In this document: positions 22,869 through 30,801 of the stretch, in pieces | Layout: each line of letters opens with the position of its first letter | Numbering within the stretch: the stretch's first letter is position 1 | Source of the DNA: an uncultured Clostridia bacterium | GTDB lineage: Bacteria; Bacillota; Clostridia; Christensenellales; Aristaeellaceae | Length of the DNA: 64,000 nucleotides | Assembly (NCBI GenBank): GCA_934636105.1 | Contig: CAKTZR010000007.1 | Location: 1-64,000, forward strand | Reading direction: 5' to 3' | Program-made: the position numbers and the translations under genes | Notes under the pieces: model-generated | What the model was told of the DNA's origin: nothing | The model's database searches: none | Seen by the model: only the letters and a program-made list of their open reading frames with translations

Positions 22869-24641
22869 TTAAATCGCGTTGTATTCCTTGAGGAACTTCT
22901 CGATGTCCGTGCCCTGAATCTTCTTGAGCACTTCCTTGAGCGCAATCTTCTCGATGAACGGAAGCTCCATATCGGTGATCTTCTTGCCGTCGCGCAGCTG
23001 CACGGTGGCGTTAATCAGGTCGCGCAGGTCATAGGTGCTGCCCCAGACCTCCGGCACGCCGCGATCCACGTTCAGCAGGGTGTAGACCGCCTCCATGCCG
23101 GTGCGCATGGAATACTCGGTGGTGAAGATGGTGTCGCGGGCCGTCTCGGCGAACTGGCCGAGGAACGCGAAGTTGACAGCGCCCTTCGGCACGATGTCCG
23201 GACGGTCGCCCTTGGCGCGCGGCATGAAGAACGCGTCGATGTACGGCATCATGACCGGCACGGTGTTGGCGCTCTTTTCGGCCAGCTCCTCGATCTGATC
23301 CTCCGGCACGCCGATGTGATAGAGCCACTCCATGCAGATTTCCTTGCCGGTGCAGTCGCGCATGGGCTTCTTGACGTAGTCGCCCGGCTTATCGGTGAAC
23401 AGCGCGTAGACCCAGACGCACAGCTGGTTCTTCGGCTGGTCGTGGAACTGCTGCTGACGGTTGAGCGTCCAGCTCATCAGCCAGCTGGAATCCTTCACGG
23501 TGACAATGCCGCCGGTGACGGTGTGGCCGGTGAACGGATCGCGCTTGCAGATCTTCTGGATGTACGGCGGAATCTTATCGTCCAGCGTGGTGATGGTCGC
23601 GCTCTCCCAGTTGGTCTGCTCCGCGTCGTAGATGAACTTCTCGGGATGGCCGAAGCTCGGGTCCTGCGCGGCGATCTTCTTCCAGAGGTCCCAGCCGTTG
23701 CCCGGCTTGAGTTCCGGATCGAACTTGGCCGCCTCGGTCTGGCTGCCGATGGAGCTGTTTTCCACGCAGCCGCCGTTGGTGATGAACAGCAGGTCGTTTT
23801 CGGTTAGGTTGATCGTCTCCTGCTGGCCGTCGCTCTCGACCACAATGCTGCTCGCCTGCTTGCGTTCGCCGTTGATGTCGAACTTCACATCCACGACCTT
23901 GGTGTTGTAGAAGAACTGCACGCCGCGGCTCTTGAGGTAGCTGGTCATCGGCAGGATGATGGATTCATACTGATTGTAGCGCGTGAAGCGCAGGGCTTTG
24001 AAGTCCGGCAGGCCGCCGATGTGATGGATGTAGCGCTTGATATAGAGCTTCATCTCCAGCGCGCTGTGCCAGTTCTCGAAAGCGAACATCGTGCGCCAGT
24101 AGAGCCAGAAATTGGAGGAGAAGACCTCGTCATCGAAGAAATCGGTGATGCGCTTATCCTGCAGCTGCTCATCCGGCGTGAAGAACAGACGCATAATCTC
24201 CATCGCGCCCTTGTCGCTGATGGCGAACTTGCCGTCGGTGTGCGCGTCCTCGCCGCGGTTCACGGTCGCGCGGCAGAGGGAGGAGTTCGGGTCCTCCTTG
24301 TTCAGCCAGTAATACTCATCCAGCACGCTCTGGCCCTCATGCTCCAGAGACGGGATATCGTGCAGCAAATCCCACATGACTTCGAAATGGTTATCCATCT
24401 CGCGGCCGCCGCGCATCACATAGCCGACGTCCATCTTGCGGCCATCGCACGCGCCGCCCGCCACCGGGTCTTTTTCAAAAATGTGGATGTGCTCGCCCTT
24501 CATCTGGCCGTCGCGCACGAGGTAACAGGCCGCGGTCAGCGCCGCAAGGCCGGAGCCGATGATGTATGCGGACTTGCCGTCCACGCCTTCCGGCTTCTTG
24601 GGATGAGAGAACGCTTCATAGTTGCCGCTGCTGTAATACAT
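22869..24641 (-). CDS. ohyA: Oleate hydratase (FAD-dependent fatty acid double-bond hydratase)
   Basis: The 590-aa protein begins MYYSSGNYEAFSHPKKPEGV, a family signature, followed by the FAD-binding IIGSGLAALTAACYLVRDG (about 27-45), GGRMDN-type HFEVMWDLL region and a C-terminal FAIKYLL-like half. Oleate hydratases add water to cis-9 unsaturated fatty acids, giving 10-hydroxy acids. In gut bacteria this detoxifies host dietary fatty acids. Length matches the family (about 580-590 aa). It stands alone; no regulator is adjacent. Confidence 0.93.
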   Translation of the reverse strand: MYYSSGNYEAFSHPKKPEGVDGKSAYIIGSGLAALTAACYLVRDGQMKGEHIHIFEKDPVAGGACDGRKMDVGYVMRGGREMDNHFEVMWDLLHDIPSLEHEGQSVLDEYYWLNKEDPNSSLCRATVNRGEDAHTDGKFAISDKGAMEIMRLFFTPDEQLQDKRITDFFDDEVFSSNFWLYWRTMFAFENWHSALEMKLYIKRYIHHIGGLPDFKALRFTRYNQYESIILPMTSYLKSRGVQFFYNTKVVDVKFDINGERKQASSIVVESDGQQETINLTENDLLFITNGGCVENSSIGSQTEAAKFDPELKPGNGWDLWKKIAAQDPSFGHPEKFIYDAEQTNWESATITTLDDKIPPYIQKICKRDPFTGHTVTGGIVTVKDSSWLMSWTLNRQQQFHDQPKNQLCVWVYALFTDKPGDYVKKPMRDCTGKEICMEWLYHIGVPEDQIEELAEKSANTVPVMMPYIDAFFMPRAKGDRPDIVPKGAVNFAFLGQFAETARDTIFTTEYSMRTGMEAVYTLLNVDRGVPEVWGSTYDLRDLINATVQLRDGKKITDMELPFIEKIALKEVLKKIQGTDIEKFLKEYNAI

Positions 24642-24763
24642 AACCGAAACCTCCTTATGATTCAGGCGATACCGCCGGGGGCTTTGGCCCGGCCGGCTTT
24701 CGTATCGCTCATTTCCTTTTGATGGTGTTATTGTACCAAGGTCAAGGGGTTTTTAAAACGGGC

Positions 24764-24797
24764 AGAAAAAAAGCTGTGTCCCGTTTTTCGACACAGC
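24764..24797 (-). terminator. Terminator on the metI side
   Basis: Minus strand GCTGTGTC / GACACAGC stem followed by TTTTTTT. It ends leftward transcription from metNI before ohyA. Confidence 0.8.
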
Positions 24798-24842
24798 CTT
24801 GATTTTGGATGATTTTTGGACACTTCGGGGTTGTTGTGGGAT

Positions 24843-25020
24843 ACTCCTTCCGTCAGCTTCGCTGACACCTCCCTCTAAGAGGGAGGCTTTATCCTCACGC
24901 CACCGATGCTTATACCAAACGGCTCCCTCCTTGAGGGCGTTTTGCTTACCGCCCGCTGTGCGGGAAACAGGCAGGCAAAACGCCGAAGGTCTGGCACGCC
25001 GAAGGCGTGACTGAAGGAGT
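24843..25020. repeat. Family A inverted pair, extended form, after metI
   Basis: Right end touches the metI stop codon (TAAACTCCTTCAG on the minus strand). It contains the extra hairpin with arms GCGTTTTGC / GCAAAACGC around CCCGC-TGT-GCGGG; the left unit has a GTCAG-CTTCG-CTGAC stem. A nearly identical long arm pair occurs at 63435-63482. Confidence 0.85.
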
Positions 25021-25737
25021 TTACTTATGCACCTTGCGGAACAGACCCCTGTTCGTCGTGCGGCGCGCAAGCGCGTTGCCGATGCTCTGCAAAATGAACA
25101 CGACAATCAGCAGCACGACCACGCAGACGTTGACGATATCCTGATGATTCTGGTTCTGACCATAGTTGATGGCAAAGCTGCCGATGCCGCCTGCGCCGAC
25201 TGCGCCTGCCATCGTCGTCAGGCCGATCAGGCTGATGGCCGTGACCGTCGTCACGCGGATCAGCTCCGGCACGGCTTCATGCAGATACACACGGAAGATC
25301 AGCCCCAGCGTGCCGGAACCCATGCTGCGCGCGGCCTCCACCTTGCCCTCGTTCACACCCGTCAGCGCGACCTCGACCTGGCGCGTATAGAACGGCACCG
25401 TGCCGAACACCAGCGGCAGAATCGCGCCCTTCACGCCGATGGCCGAGCCGACCACCGCGCGCGTCAGCGGAATCAGGAAAATCAGCAAAATGATAAACGG
25501 AATCGAGCGGAACACGTTGATGACGATGTTCACGATCTGGTAGACAATCAGGTTCTGGCGCACGCCGCCCTTGCGCGTAATCACCAGCAGCACGCCAAAG
25601 AACAGGCCGACAACAAACGCGATAAGCCCTGCCTTGGCGAACATCTCAAACGTCGCCGCAAAGCTGGTGAAAAAACGATCCCGATAAGCGTACAGATTCG
25701 GCGCGAGCTGCTCAACCAGCTGTTCAAATGCTTCCAT
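25021..25737 (-). CDS. metI: Methionine ABC transporter permease MetI
   Basis: Start MEAFEQLVEQLAPNL follows GGAGG and overlaps the metN stop by 14 nt. The 238-aa protein has five membrane segments and the EAA loop signature (EAARSMGSGTLGLIFRVYLHEAVPELI). It forms the membrane channel of the D/L-methionine importer together with MetN. The stop codon runs into a family A repeat. Confidence 0.93.
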   Translation of the reverse strand: MEAFEQLVEQLAPNLYAYRDRFFTSFAATFEMFAKAGLIAFVVGLFFGVLLVITRKGGVRQNLIVYQIVNIVINVFRSIPFIILLIFLIPLTRAVVGSAIGVKGAILPLVFGTVPFYTRQVEVALTGVNEGKVEAARSMGSGTLGLIFRVYLHEAVPELIRVTTVTAISLIGLTTMAGAVGAGGIGSFAINYGQNQNHQDIVNVCVVVLLIVVFILQSIGNALARRTTNRGLFRKVHK

Positions 25738-26803
25738 CGGCGATGACCTCCGTATACACATGGTTTTCGTTCAGATAATGAAGCGCGGCGTCCACCTGCT
25801 TTTCCCCGCCGCCGAGCCGGGCAATCATGCCGCCCAGCGGGTTATCCGCAATGACCTCGACGTTGGCCAGCACGATGTTGATATCCACGCCGAAATCGCG
25901 GCAGACGGTGGAAATGATGCTCTCGCCCACGCAGTCCTTGTGGAAGGTCAGGCGAACAAGCTTCTCGTTGGCGGCGGGCTTCACCAGCGCGCTCCCCTCC
26001 TCGATGAGCTTATCCACCTTGCTCAAGGCGGACGCGGAGGAAACAAACTTGCGCGTGATTGCCGCGCGCGGGTGCGCGAAGATGTCGTATACGTCGCCTT
26101 CTTCGACGACGCGGCCATTCTCCATGACGGCCACGCGCTGGCAGATGGACTTGATGACCGCCATTTCGTGCGTGATGAGCACGATGGTCAGGCCGAGCTT
26201 GCGGTTCAGGTCGCGAAGGAGGTTCAAAATGGCTTCCGTCGCATCCGGGTCGAGGGCGCTGGTCGCTTCATCAGAGAGCAGCACCTGCGGCTTGTTCGCC
26301 AGCGCGCGGGCAATTGCGACGCGCTGTTTCTGGCCGCCGGAGAGCTGGGAGGGATACACATCCGCCTTGTCGCGCAGATCGACCAAATCCAGCAATTCAA
26401 ACACGCGCGCTTCGATATCGGCCTTCTTCATGCCGGTGTAGCGCAGCGGATAGGCAATGTTTTCAAACACGGTCGAGCGATCCAGCAGGTTGAAATGCTG
26501 GAAGATCATGCCGATGCCACGGCGCATCGCGCCGAGCTTCTTTTCGGTCATCTTCCTGCCCTGCGCGTCGTAGGCTCTGCCGTCCTTGAGCGCAATCACG
26601 CCGGAATCGCCGACGCTGAGTGTGCCGCTGTCCGGCGTTTCCAGCAGGTTCAGGCAGCGCACCAGCGTCGATTTGCCTGCGCCGGAATAGCCGATCACGC
26701 CGTAGATCATGCCGTCGTCGATGTTCAGCGTCACGTTGTCCAGCGCGGTCACGTCGCCGCTCTTGAGGTGGAAGACCTTGTTCATGTTCGCGATTTGAAT
26801 CAT
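25724..26803 (-). CDS. metN: Methionine ABC transporter ATP-binding protein MetN
   Basis: Start MIQIANMNKVFHLKSGDVT after AGAGGTATCCCC; the upstream in-frame extension is repeat-derived. Of 359 aa, the first 250 form the ABC ATPase: Walker A GYSGAGKST, signature LSGGQKQRVAIARAL, Walker B-type LLSDEATSALDP, H-loop ITHEMAV. The C-terminal 100 residues (LVRLTFHKDCVGESIIST onward) are the NIL/ACT-like domain that binds methionine and inhibits transport. It is co-transcribed with metI; metQ is separated by a terminator and a repeat pair. Confidence 0.94.
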   Translation of the reverse strand: MIQIANMNKVFHLKSGDVTALDNVTLNIDDGMIYGVIGYSGAGKSTLVRCLNLLETPDSGTLSVGDSGVIALKDGRAYDAQGRKMTEKKLGAMRRGIGMIFQHFNLLDRSTVFENIAYPLRYTGMKKADIEARVFELLDLVDLRDKADVYPSQLSGGQKQRVAIARALANKPQVLLSDEATSALDPDATEAILNLLRDLNRKLGLTIVLITHEMAVIKSICQRVAVMENGRVVEEGDVYDIFAHPRAAITRKFVSSASALSKVDKLIEEGSALVKPAANEKLVRLTFHKDCVGESIISTVCRDFGVDINIVLANVEVIADNPLGGMIARLGGGEKQVDAALHYLNENHVYTEVIADGSI

Positions 26804-26838
26804 GGGGATACCTCTTTCTATTGCTCCGACGCTTTTCA

Positions 26839-27002
26839 AACTCCTTCCGTCACAACTTCGTTGTGCCACCTCCCTCTAAGAGGGAGGCTTTAGGTATAAT
26901 GCGCTGAGCAAATGGTATGTTTTTTCTTCGCCAAAAGAGAAGTTTGTTTGTCCATCAGGCTCCCTCCTTGAGGGAGCTGTCAGCGAAGCTGACTGAAGGA
27001 GT
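26839..27002. repeat. Family A inverted pair (MITE-like) between metQ and metN
   Basis: Ends AACTCCTTCCGTCACAAC and GTCAGCGAAGCTGACTGAAGGAGT are inverted. The left stem is CACAA-CTTCG-TTGTG, an A-T version of the usual G-C stem. About 165 bp inserted between two genes of one transport system. Confidence 0.88.
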
Positions 27003-27008
27003 AAACAG

Positions 27009-27044
27009 GAAAAGCCGGTACGGCCTTTTTCGGGCCATACCGGT
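27009..27044 (-). terminator. Terminator after metQ
   Basis: Minus strand ACCGGTATGGCC / GGCCGTACCGGC stem followed by TTTTCC, about 20 nt past the metQ stop codon. It should make metQ transcripts more abundant than metNI. Confidence 0.75.
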
Positions 27045-27062
27045 TGAAAAGAGCCTTTTTGC

Positions 27063-27980
27063 TTACTTCGCGCCAGCGGCTTCCTTGATCGCGTCAACGG
27101 AATCATACTTCTCGGAGTAGATGCACAGCGGAGCGATCAGCGTGTCGCCGATAACGGTCAGGTCATAGCCGTTCGCGCCGCAGTCCTTGGCGAGGTAGGC
27201 CTTGTGCTGGAAGGCGTTCAGGTCGATATCGCCGCTGCTCAGCGCTTCGTTCGGCAGGTTGTAGGCATCGAACTCCACGAGGTCAATGTAGATGTTCGCG
27301 CCCTCGTCGTCGAGCACCTTCTGGGTCGCAATCCACTGCTCGTTGTTGCTCACGCCGCCGCACACGCCAACCTTGACGACGGTCTTGCCATCCTTGGAGG
27401 ACTTGTAGCCGGAGATTTCGGAAACGTTGTCCTCGGTGACGGAGAACGCCGCGTCCGCGTCATACGGGAAAGCCGGGTAGAACGTCTCGTGATAATTCAC
27501 CAGCAGGAACTCGGCGACCAGCTGCGTCTGATAGGCCTCGACGACCTTCTTGTAAACCTCGTTGTCCTTATCCGCGGTGCGGGCGACGATGACGTTCACA
27601 TACGGGTTCTCACCGTTCTCGTCCTGCTTCTCGATGAGCAGCGCGTCGCGGGACGGGATCAGACCGTAGGGAACGGCGTAGGTGCCGTTGATGGTGGAAG
27701 CGGCGAAATCGCCCAGCGTGGAAGGCAGCGTGTTGGCGGCAACCGGGGTCACCTCAACATCGTAGAGGTACTTGGTGATATCCTTGATTTCCGGGGTATA
27801 GCCCGCCGCCGGGTCCACCTCGATGAAGCCCGCCGCTTCCAGCAGCTTGATGCCGCGGGAGAGGTTCGTGCCGTCGTCCGGCACGCCGAGCTGAAGGGTT
27901 TCCGCCAGCGCGGCGGTGGAGGTCAGGGCCAGCGCGGCCGTCGCGGCCACGGTGATGATTTTCTTAGCGAAGCTGTTCAT
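27063..27980 (-). CDS. metQ: MetQ/NlpA-type methionine-binding protein with swapped (circularly permuted) lobes
   Basis: Start MNSFAKKIITVAATAALALT follows AAAGGAG. After a signal peptide ending STAALA, the 305-aa protein begins with LGVPDDGTNLSRGIKLLEAA, which in normal MetQ lies in the middle (PNDPTNxGRAL). It continues through the usual C-terminal part (ENPYVNVIVART, VVEAYQTQLVAEFL), then a linker (SEISGYKSSKDG), and only then the usual N-terminal part (VVKVGVCGG, VEFDAYNLPNEALSSGDIDL, NAFQHKAYL). It ends in the hinge at SEKYDSVDAIKEAAGAK. All segments of the family are present but in rotated order. No lipobox Cys is present. It should bind methionine for MetNI. Confidence 0.88.
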   Translation of the reverse strand: MNSFAKKIITVAATAALALTSTAALAETLQLGVPDDGTNLSRGIKLLEAAGFIEVDPAAGYTPEIKDITKYLYDVEVTPVAANTLPSTLGDFAASTINGTYAVPYGLIPSRDALLIEKQDENGENPYVNVIVARTADKDNEVYKKVVEAYQTQLVAEFLLVNYHETFYPAFPYDADAAFSVTEDNVSEISGYKSSKDGKTVVKVGVCGGVSNNEQWIATQKVLDDEGANIYIDLVEFDAYNLPNEALSSGDIDLNAFQHKAYLAKDCGANGYDLTVIGDTLIAPLCIYSEKYDSVDAIKEAAGAK

Positions 27981-28026
27981 AAGATGCAATCTCCTTTGAT
28001 TTGTTCTATATGCTTGACGGCTGGAA

Positions 28027-28068
28027 TCAGCACATTCGGCTTCTGCTCCCGCCCGGATGAAACAGCAT
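28027..28068 (-). CDS. Candidate leader peptide of metQ, 13 residues ending Met-Cys
   Basis: In the 135-nt metQ leader, GGGAGG lies 8 nt before an ATG that opens MLFHPGGSRSRMC then TGA. It ends 46 nt before the metQ start. A similar short frame ending in Cys lies in the cysK leader. This fits cysteine- or methionine-dependent translation control, but coding has not been shown. Confidence 0.5.
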   Translation of the reverse strand: MLFHPGGSRSRMC

Positions 28069-28121
28069 GTTCAAATCCTCCCGTTCGGTCTTTCATGATC
28101 GTTTTTTCTTTCGATGGATGT

Positions 28122-28150
28122 ATTATACGAGAGAACGGCGCAAAGGTCAA
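28122..28150 (-). promoter_or_regulatory. Promoter of metQ
   Basis: Minus strand TTGACC (28145-28150), 17-nt spacer, TATAAT (28122-28127). Start near 28115, giving a 135-nt leader. I see no S-box or other known methionine riboswitch in it. Confidence 0.85.
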
Positions 28151-28218
28151 ATCCCTGTTTCCTGCCGCCGGTCATAGGTTAAAGCTATGGAAGCGCCATC
28201 TGATTTGTTTGAATCAAT

Positions 28219-28250
28219 AAAAAGGGCATGCCCATTTGCGGACATGCCCC
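28219..28250 (-). terminator. Terminator on the cysK side
   Basis: Minus strand GGGCATG / CATGCCC-type stem (GGGGGCATGTCC...GGGCATGCCC) followed by TTTTTATT. Confidence 0.75.
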
Positions 28251-28311
28251 CGTTTCAATCGTAGACCGCTTCGCAATCTGCTCTGAAACTACATATTTTT
28301 GACTTTATGGG

Positions 28312-28380
28312 GAACGATGGGCTGCCGCCCATACCCGCCTGAGGGGATAATCCCCTCAGACTCCCTTCTTCGCTTCGCGG
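28312..28380. repeat. Family B-like hairpin repeat after cysK
   Basis: ATGGGCTGCCGCCCAT and CTGAGGGGATAATCCCCTCA (continuing G) are successive palindromes, followed by CTTCGCTTCGCGGCGG. Same plan as the units at 22456 and 49659 though the stems differ. Confidence 0.5.
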
Positions 28381-28390
28381 CGGCTTTAAG

Positions 28391-29323
28391 TTACTCCGCG
28401 AACAGCGGCGTGGAGAGATAGCGGTCGCCCGTATCCGGCAGAAGCACAACGATGTTCTTGCCCGCGTTCTCCGGACGCTTCGCCAGCTGAATAGCGGCAT
28501 ACACCGCCGCGCCGGAGGAAATGCCCACCAGCACGCCCTCGCTGCGGCCAATCTCGCGGCCAACCGCGAACGCATCCTCATTCTCGACGGCGATGATCTC
28601 GTCATAGACCTTCGTGTTCAGCACATCCGGCACGAAGCCCGCGCCGATGCCCTGAATCTTATGCGCGCCCGCAACGCCCTTGCTCAAAACCGGAGAGGTC
28701 GCCGGCTCAACCGCAACCACCTTCACGTTCGGGTTCTGCTCCTTCAGGTACTCGCCCACGCCGGTGATCGTTCCGCCCGTGCCGACGCCCGCCACGAAGA
28801 TATCCACAGCGCCGTCGGTATCCTCCCAGATTTCCGGGCCGGTGCTCGCCTTGTGGACAGCCGGGTTCGCCGGGTTCACAAACTGACCGGGGATGAAGCT
28901 GTTCGGAATCTCCGCCGCCAGCTCGTTGGCCTTGGCAATCGCGCCCTTCATGCCCTTCGCGCCCTCGCTGAGCACCAGCTCCGCGCCGTACGCCTTCATC
29001 AGCTGACGGCGCTCGACGCTCATCGTCTCCGGCATCACGATGATGATGCGGTAGCCGCGCGCCGCCGCGACAGACGCCAGGCCGATGCCCGTGTTGCCGG
29101 AGGTCGGCTCGATGATGACGCTGCCGGGTTTGAGCGCGCCCTTGGCTTCCGCGTCGTCAATCATGCCCTTCGCGATACGATCCTTCACGGAACCGGCGGG
29201 ATTGAAATACTCCAGCTTGGCCAGAATATGCGCATTCAGGTTTTCCTTCTTCTCGATGTGGGTCAGCTCCAGCAGCGGGGTGCGGCCGATCAGCTGGTCG
29301 GCGCTGGTATAAATCTTGCTCAT
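28391..29323 (-). CDS. cysK: Cysteine synthase A (O-acetylserine sulfhydrylase)
   Basis: The 310-aa protein is a fold-type II PLP enzyme. [15 protein letters not shown] (about 37-51) carries the PLP lysine, [14 protein letters not shown] binds the substrate carboxylate, and [15 protein letters not shown] plus SSGAAVYAA bind the PLP phosphate region and ring. It makes cysteine from O-acetylserine and sulfide. Start follows AGGAGG. It is transcribed away from an Rrf2 regulator and has a 190-nt leader with a Cys-rich short frame, so expression probably responds to cysteine. Confidence 0.95.
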   Translation of the reverse strand: MSKIYTSADQLIGRTPLLELTHIEKKENLNAHILAKLEYFNPAGSVKDRIAKGMIDDAEAKGALKPGSVIIEPTSGNTGIGLASVAAARGYRIIIVMPETMSVERRQLMKAYGAELVLSEGAKGMKGAIAKANELAAEIPNSFIPGQFVNPANPAVHKASTGPEIWEDTDGAVDIFVAGVGTGGTITGVGEYLKEQNPNVKVVAVEPATSPVLSKGVAGAHKIQGIGAGFVPDVLNTKVYDEIIAVENEDAFAVGREIGRSEGVLVGISSGAAVYAAIQLAKRPENAGKNIVVLLPDTGDRYLSTPLFAE

Positions 29324-29388
29324 GGTGAAATCCTCCTATTTATAATCGATATGATGAAGATTGTTCTTGAAATCGCGCGCTCTGCGCT

Positions 29389-29454
29389 TCAACATCGTCT
29401 GCTCTGCATCTTGCAAAGCATGCGGCACTTTGGCCCGGTTCTTCTCCTCATCAT
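29389..29454 (-). CDS. Candidate leader peptide of cysK, 21 residues with three Cys
   Basis: AAGAGGG lies 8-9 nt before ATGATG. The frame encodes 21 residues, the last thirteen being KCRMLCKMQSRRC, then TGA: Cys at positions 10, 14 and 21, the last directly before the stop. It ends 65 nt before the cysK start in the cysK leader. Composition and position match Cys-sensing leader peptides; the companion in the metQ leader also ends in Cys. Confidence 0.55.
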   Translation of the reverse strand: MMRRRTGPKCRMLCKMQSRRC

Positions 29455-29520
29455 GCTTCAATCCCTCTTGCTGATTTGATGCGCCGTCCGGTTTAACCTA
29501 TCTCTCCAGTCGGTAAAAGG

Positions 29521-29549
29521 ATTATACCGCCGTCCTGCCGATCTGTCAA
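29521..29549 (-). promoter_or_regulatory. Promoter of cysK
   Basis: Minus strand TTGACA (29544-29549), 17-nt spacer, TATAAT (29521-29526): full consensus. Leader about 190 nt. Confidence 0.88.
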
Positions 29550-29570
29550 GCGTTTTCGGCGTATTTTTTC

Positions 29571-29603
29571 TTGAAATTTTCATTTACCCTATGGTATAAT
29601 AGG
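29571..29603 (+). promoter_or_regulatory. Promoter and probable operator of Rrf2 gene
   Basis: TTGAAA (29571-29576), 18-nt spacer, TATAAT (29595-29600). A dyad CCTAT-N6-ATAGG (29588-29603) overlaps the -10, consistent with autoregulation. The cysK promoter diverges 22 nt away, so one bound regulator could affect both. Confidence 0.65.
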
Positions 29604-29696
29604 TAATAAGAATTCACCCTTCCCCGCGCACGCCTTCTCCTCTTGGAGCGAAAGGCTGGCCGTCATCGTCGGGAGGGCGCAAAGGAGGCAATACCG

Positions 29697-30131
29697 ATGA
29701 TGATTTCCACGAAAGGCCGCTATGCGCTGCGCATGCTGGTGGATATGGCCGAACATGAGCGCGGGGACAACTATGTGCCGCTCAAGGAAATCGCCGCGCG
29801 GCAGGAAATTTCCGAAAAATATCTGGAAAGCATCGTCAAGCTGCTGGTGCAGGAAAACATCCTCATCGGCGTGCGCGGCAAGGGCGGCGGCTATCGGCTC
29901 AACGGCACGCCCGACCAGTTCACCGTCCGCCGGATTCTGGAAATCACGGAAGGTTCGCTCGCCCCGGTGGCCTGCCTGTGCGAACCGCACGAGCCGTGCG
30001 CCCGGATGGCAAACTGCCGCACCTATCCCATGTGGCAGGGGCTGAATAAACTGATTCGCGACTATCTGGACAGCTACACCATCGCCGATCTGATGAAGCG
30101 CGACGACGCAGGGTTTGATTACATCATTTAA
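29697..30131 (+). CDS. Rrf2-family transcriptional regulator (CymR/IscR-like)
   Basis: Start MMISTKGRYALRMLVDMAEH is 8 nt after AAAGGAGG. The 144-aa protein has the Rrf2 winged helix (LKEIAARQEISEKYLESIVK, VRGKGGGYRLNG) and a Cys cluster ACLCEPHEPCARMANC near residues 95-110. Rrf2 proteins either sense cysteine synthase state (CymR) or bind an iron-sulfur cluster (IscR). Divergent position to cysK favours a CymR-like role in sulfur control, whereas the Cys cluster resembles IscR-type proteins. I cannot choose between them from sequence. Confidence 0.85.
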   Translation: MMISTKGRYALRMLVDMAEHERGDNYVPLKEIAARQEISEKYLESIVKLLVQENILIGVRGKGGGYRLNGTPDQFTVRRILEITEGSLAPVACLCEPHEPCARMANCRTYPMWQGLNKLIRDYLDSYTIADLMKRDDAGFDYII

Positions 30132-30168
30132 AAAAGCGGACGCACATGCGCTGTGCGTCCGTCTTTTT
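30131..30168. terminator. Bidirectional terminator between Rrf2 and TetR genes
   Basis: AAAAAGCGGACGCACA / TGTGCGTCCGTCTTTTT, a perfect stem between converging genes, with T runs on both strands. Confidence 0.85.
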
Positions 30169-30760
30169 ATGCGTTTAATCCGCCCTTCCACGGGCGAATC
30201 GGCAGGTTCTCGCTTCGCTTGAGCGACGCGCGGATGTTGCCGTCAAAGAGCTGGCCGATACGGGTAATCATCTCCAGCCCGTCCTCCTTCATCCCCTGCC
30301 CGATCCAGTTGAGCACCATCTCGGTCAGCGCGCTCTGATAAAACTGGGCGATGATGTCTTTATCGCCCTGGCTGGCGTGGATGCCCGCACTTTGCAGCTC
30401 CACATAGCGGCGCATGACCTCGCCCGCGACATTATAGAGATATTTTTCCAGCGTCTCGCGCTGCATGGAATGATACACGTGATAGACCGCGCGCTTATGC
30501 TGCAAAGCGATCTGTACCGCCTGCGCGATACCCTCCTCCCACGTGACATGTTCCTTCACGCCGCCAAGCACCGTTTCCAGCTCGGATTCGAAAATCTCCG
30601 CCAGCACCGCATACAAATCCTGATAATAATAATAGAACGTCTTTCGATTGATTTCGCACCGCGTGACCAGGTCGGTCACAGTAATTTCGTCAAACGGGCG
30701 TTCGTCGAGCATTTCGATAAACACGCTGTGAATCATGTTTCGGGTATATTTCTGCGCCAT
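30167..30760 (-). CDS. TetR/AcrR-family transcriptional regulator
   Basis: The 197-aa protein starts MAQKYTRNMIHSVFIEML and has the TetR N-terminal helix-turn-helix (FDEITVTDLVTRCEINRKTF then YYYYQDLYAVL). The C-terminal ligand-binding part ends in a family typical of TetR_C_7/DhaS-like regulators. It follows GCGGAGGAAG. Its target is not evident; neighbours are a tRNA gene and a converging Rrf2 gene. Confidence 0.85.
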   Translation of the reverse strand: MAQKYTRNMIHSVFIEMLDERPFDEITVTDLVTRCEINRKTFYYYYQDLYAVLAEIFESELETVLGGVKEHVTWEEGIAQAVQIALQHKRAVYHVYHSMQRETLEKYLYNVAGEVMRRYVELQSAGIHASQGDKDIIAQFYQSALTEMVLNWIGQGMKEDGLEMITRIGQLFDGNIRASLKRSENLPIRPWKGGLNA

Positions 30761-30801
30761 GTCTTCCTCCGCATTCCGCGCGCCGCGCTCATTTTTCTGT
30801 C

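Noticed and set aside
27980..28098. 39-codon frame (starting MKDRTGG) in the metQ leader ending at the metQ ATG
   Set aside because: No good ribosome binding site; the shorter frame with GGGAGG and Cys end is better supported, though coupling through TTATGA remains possible.
27981..28115. Possible SAM (S-box) riboswitch before metQ
   Set aside because: No S-box core (AGAG..GGA..GCAACC pattern) is visible in the 135-nt leader.
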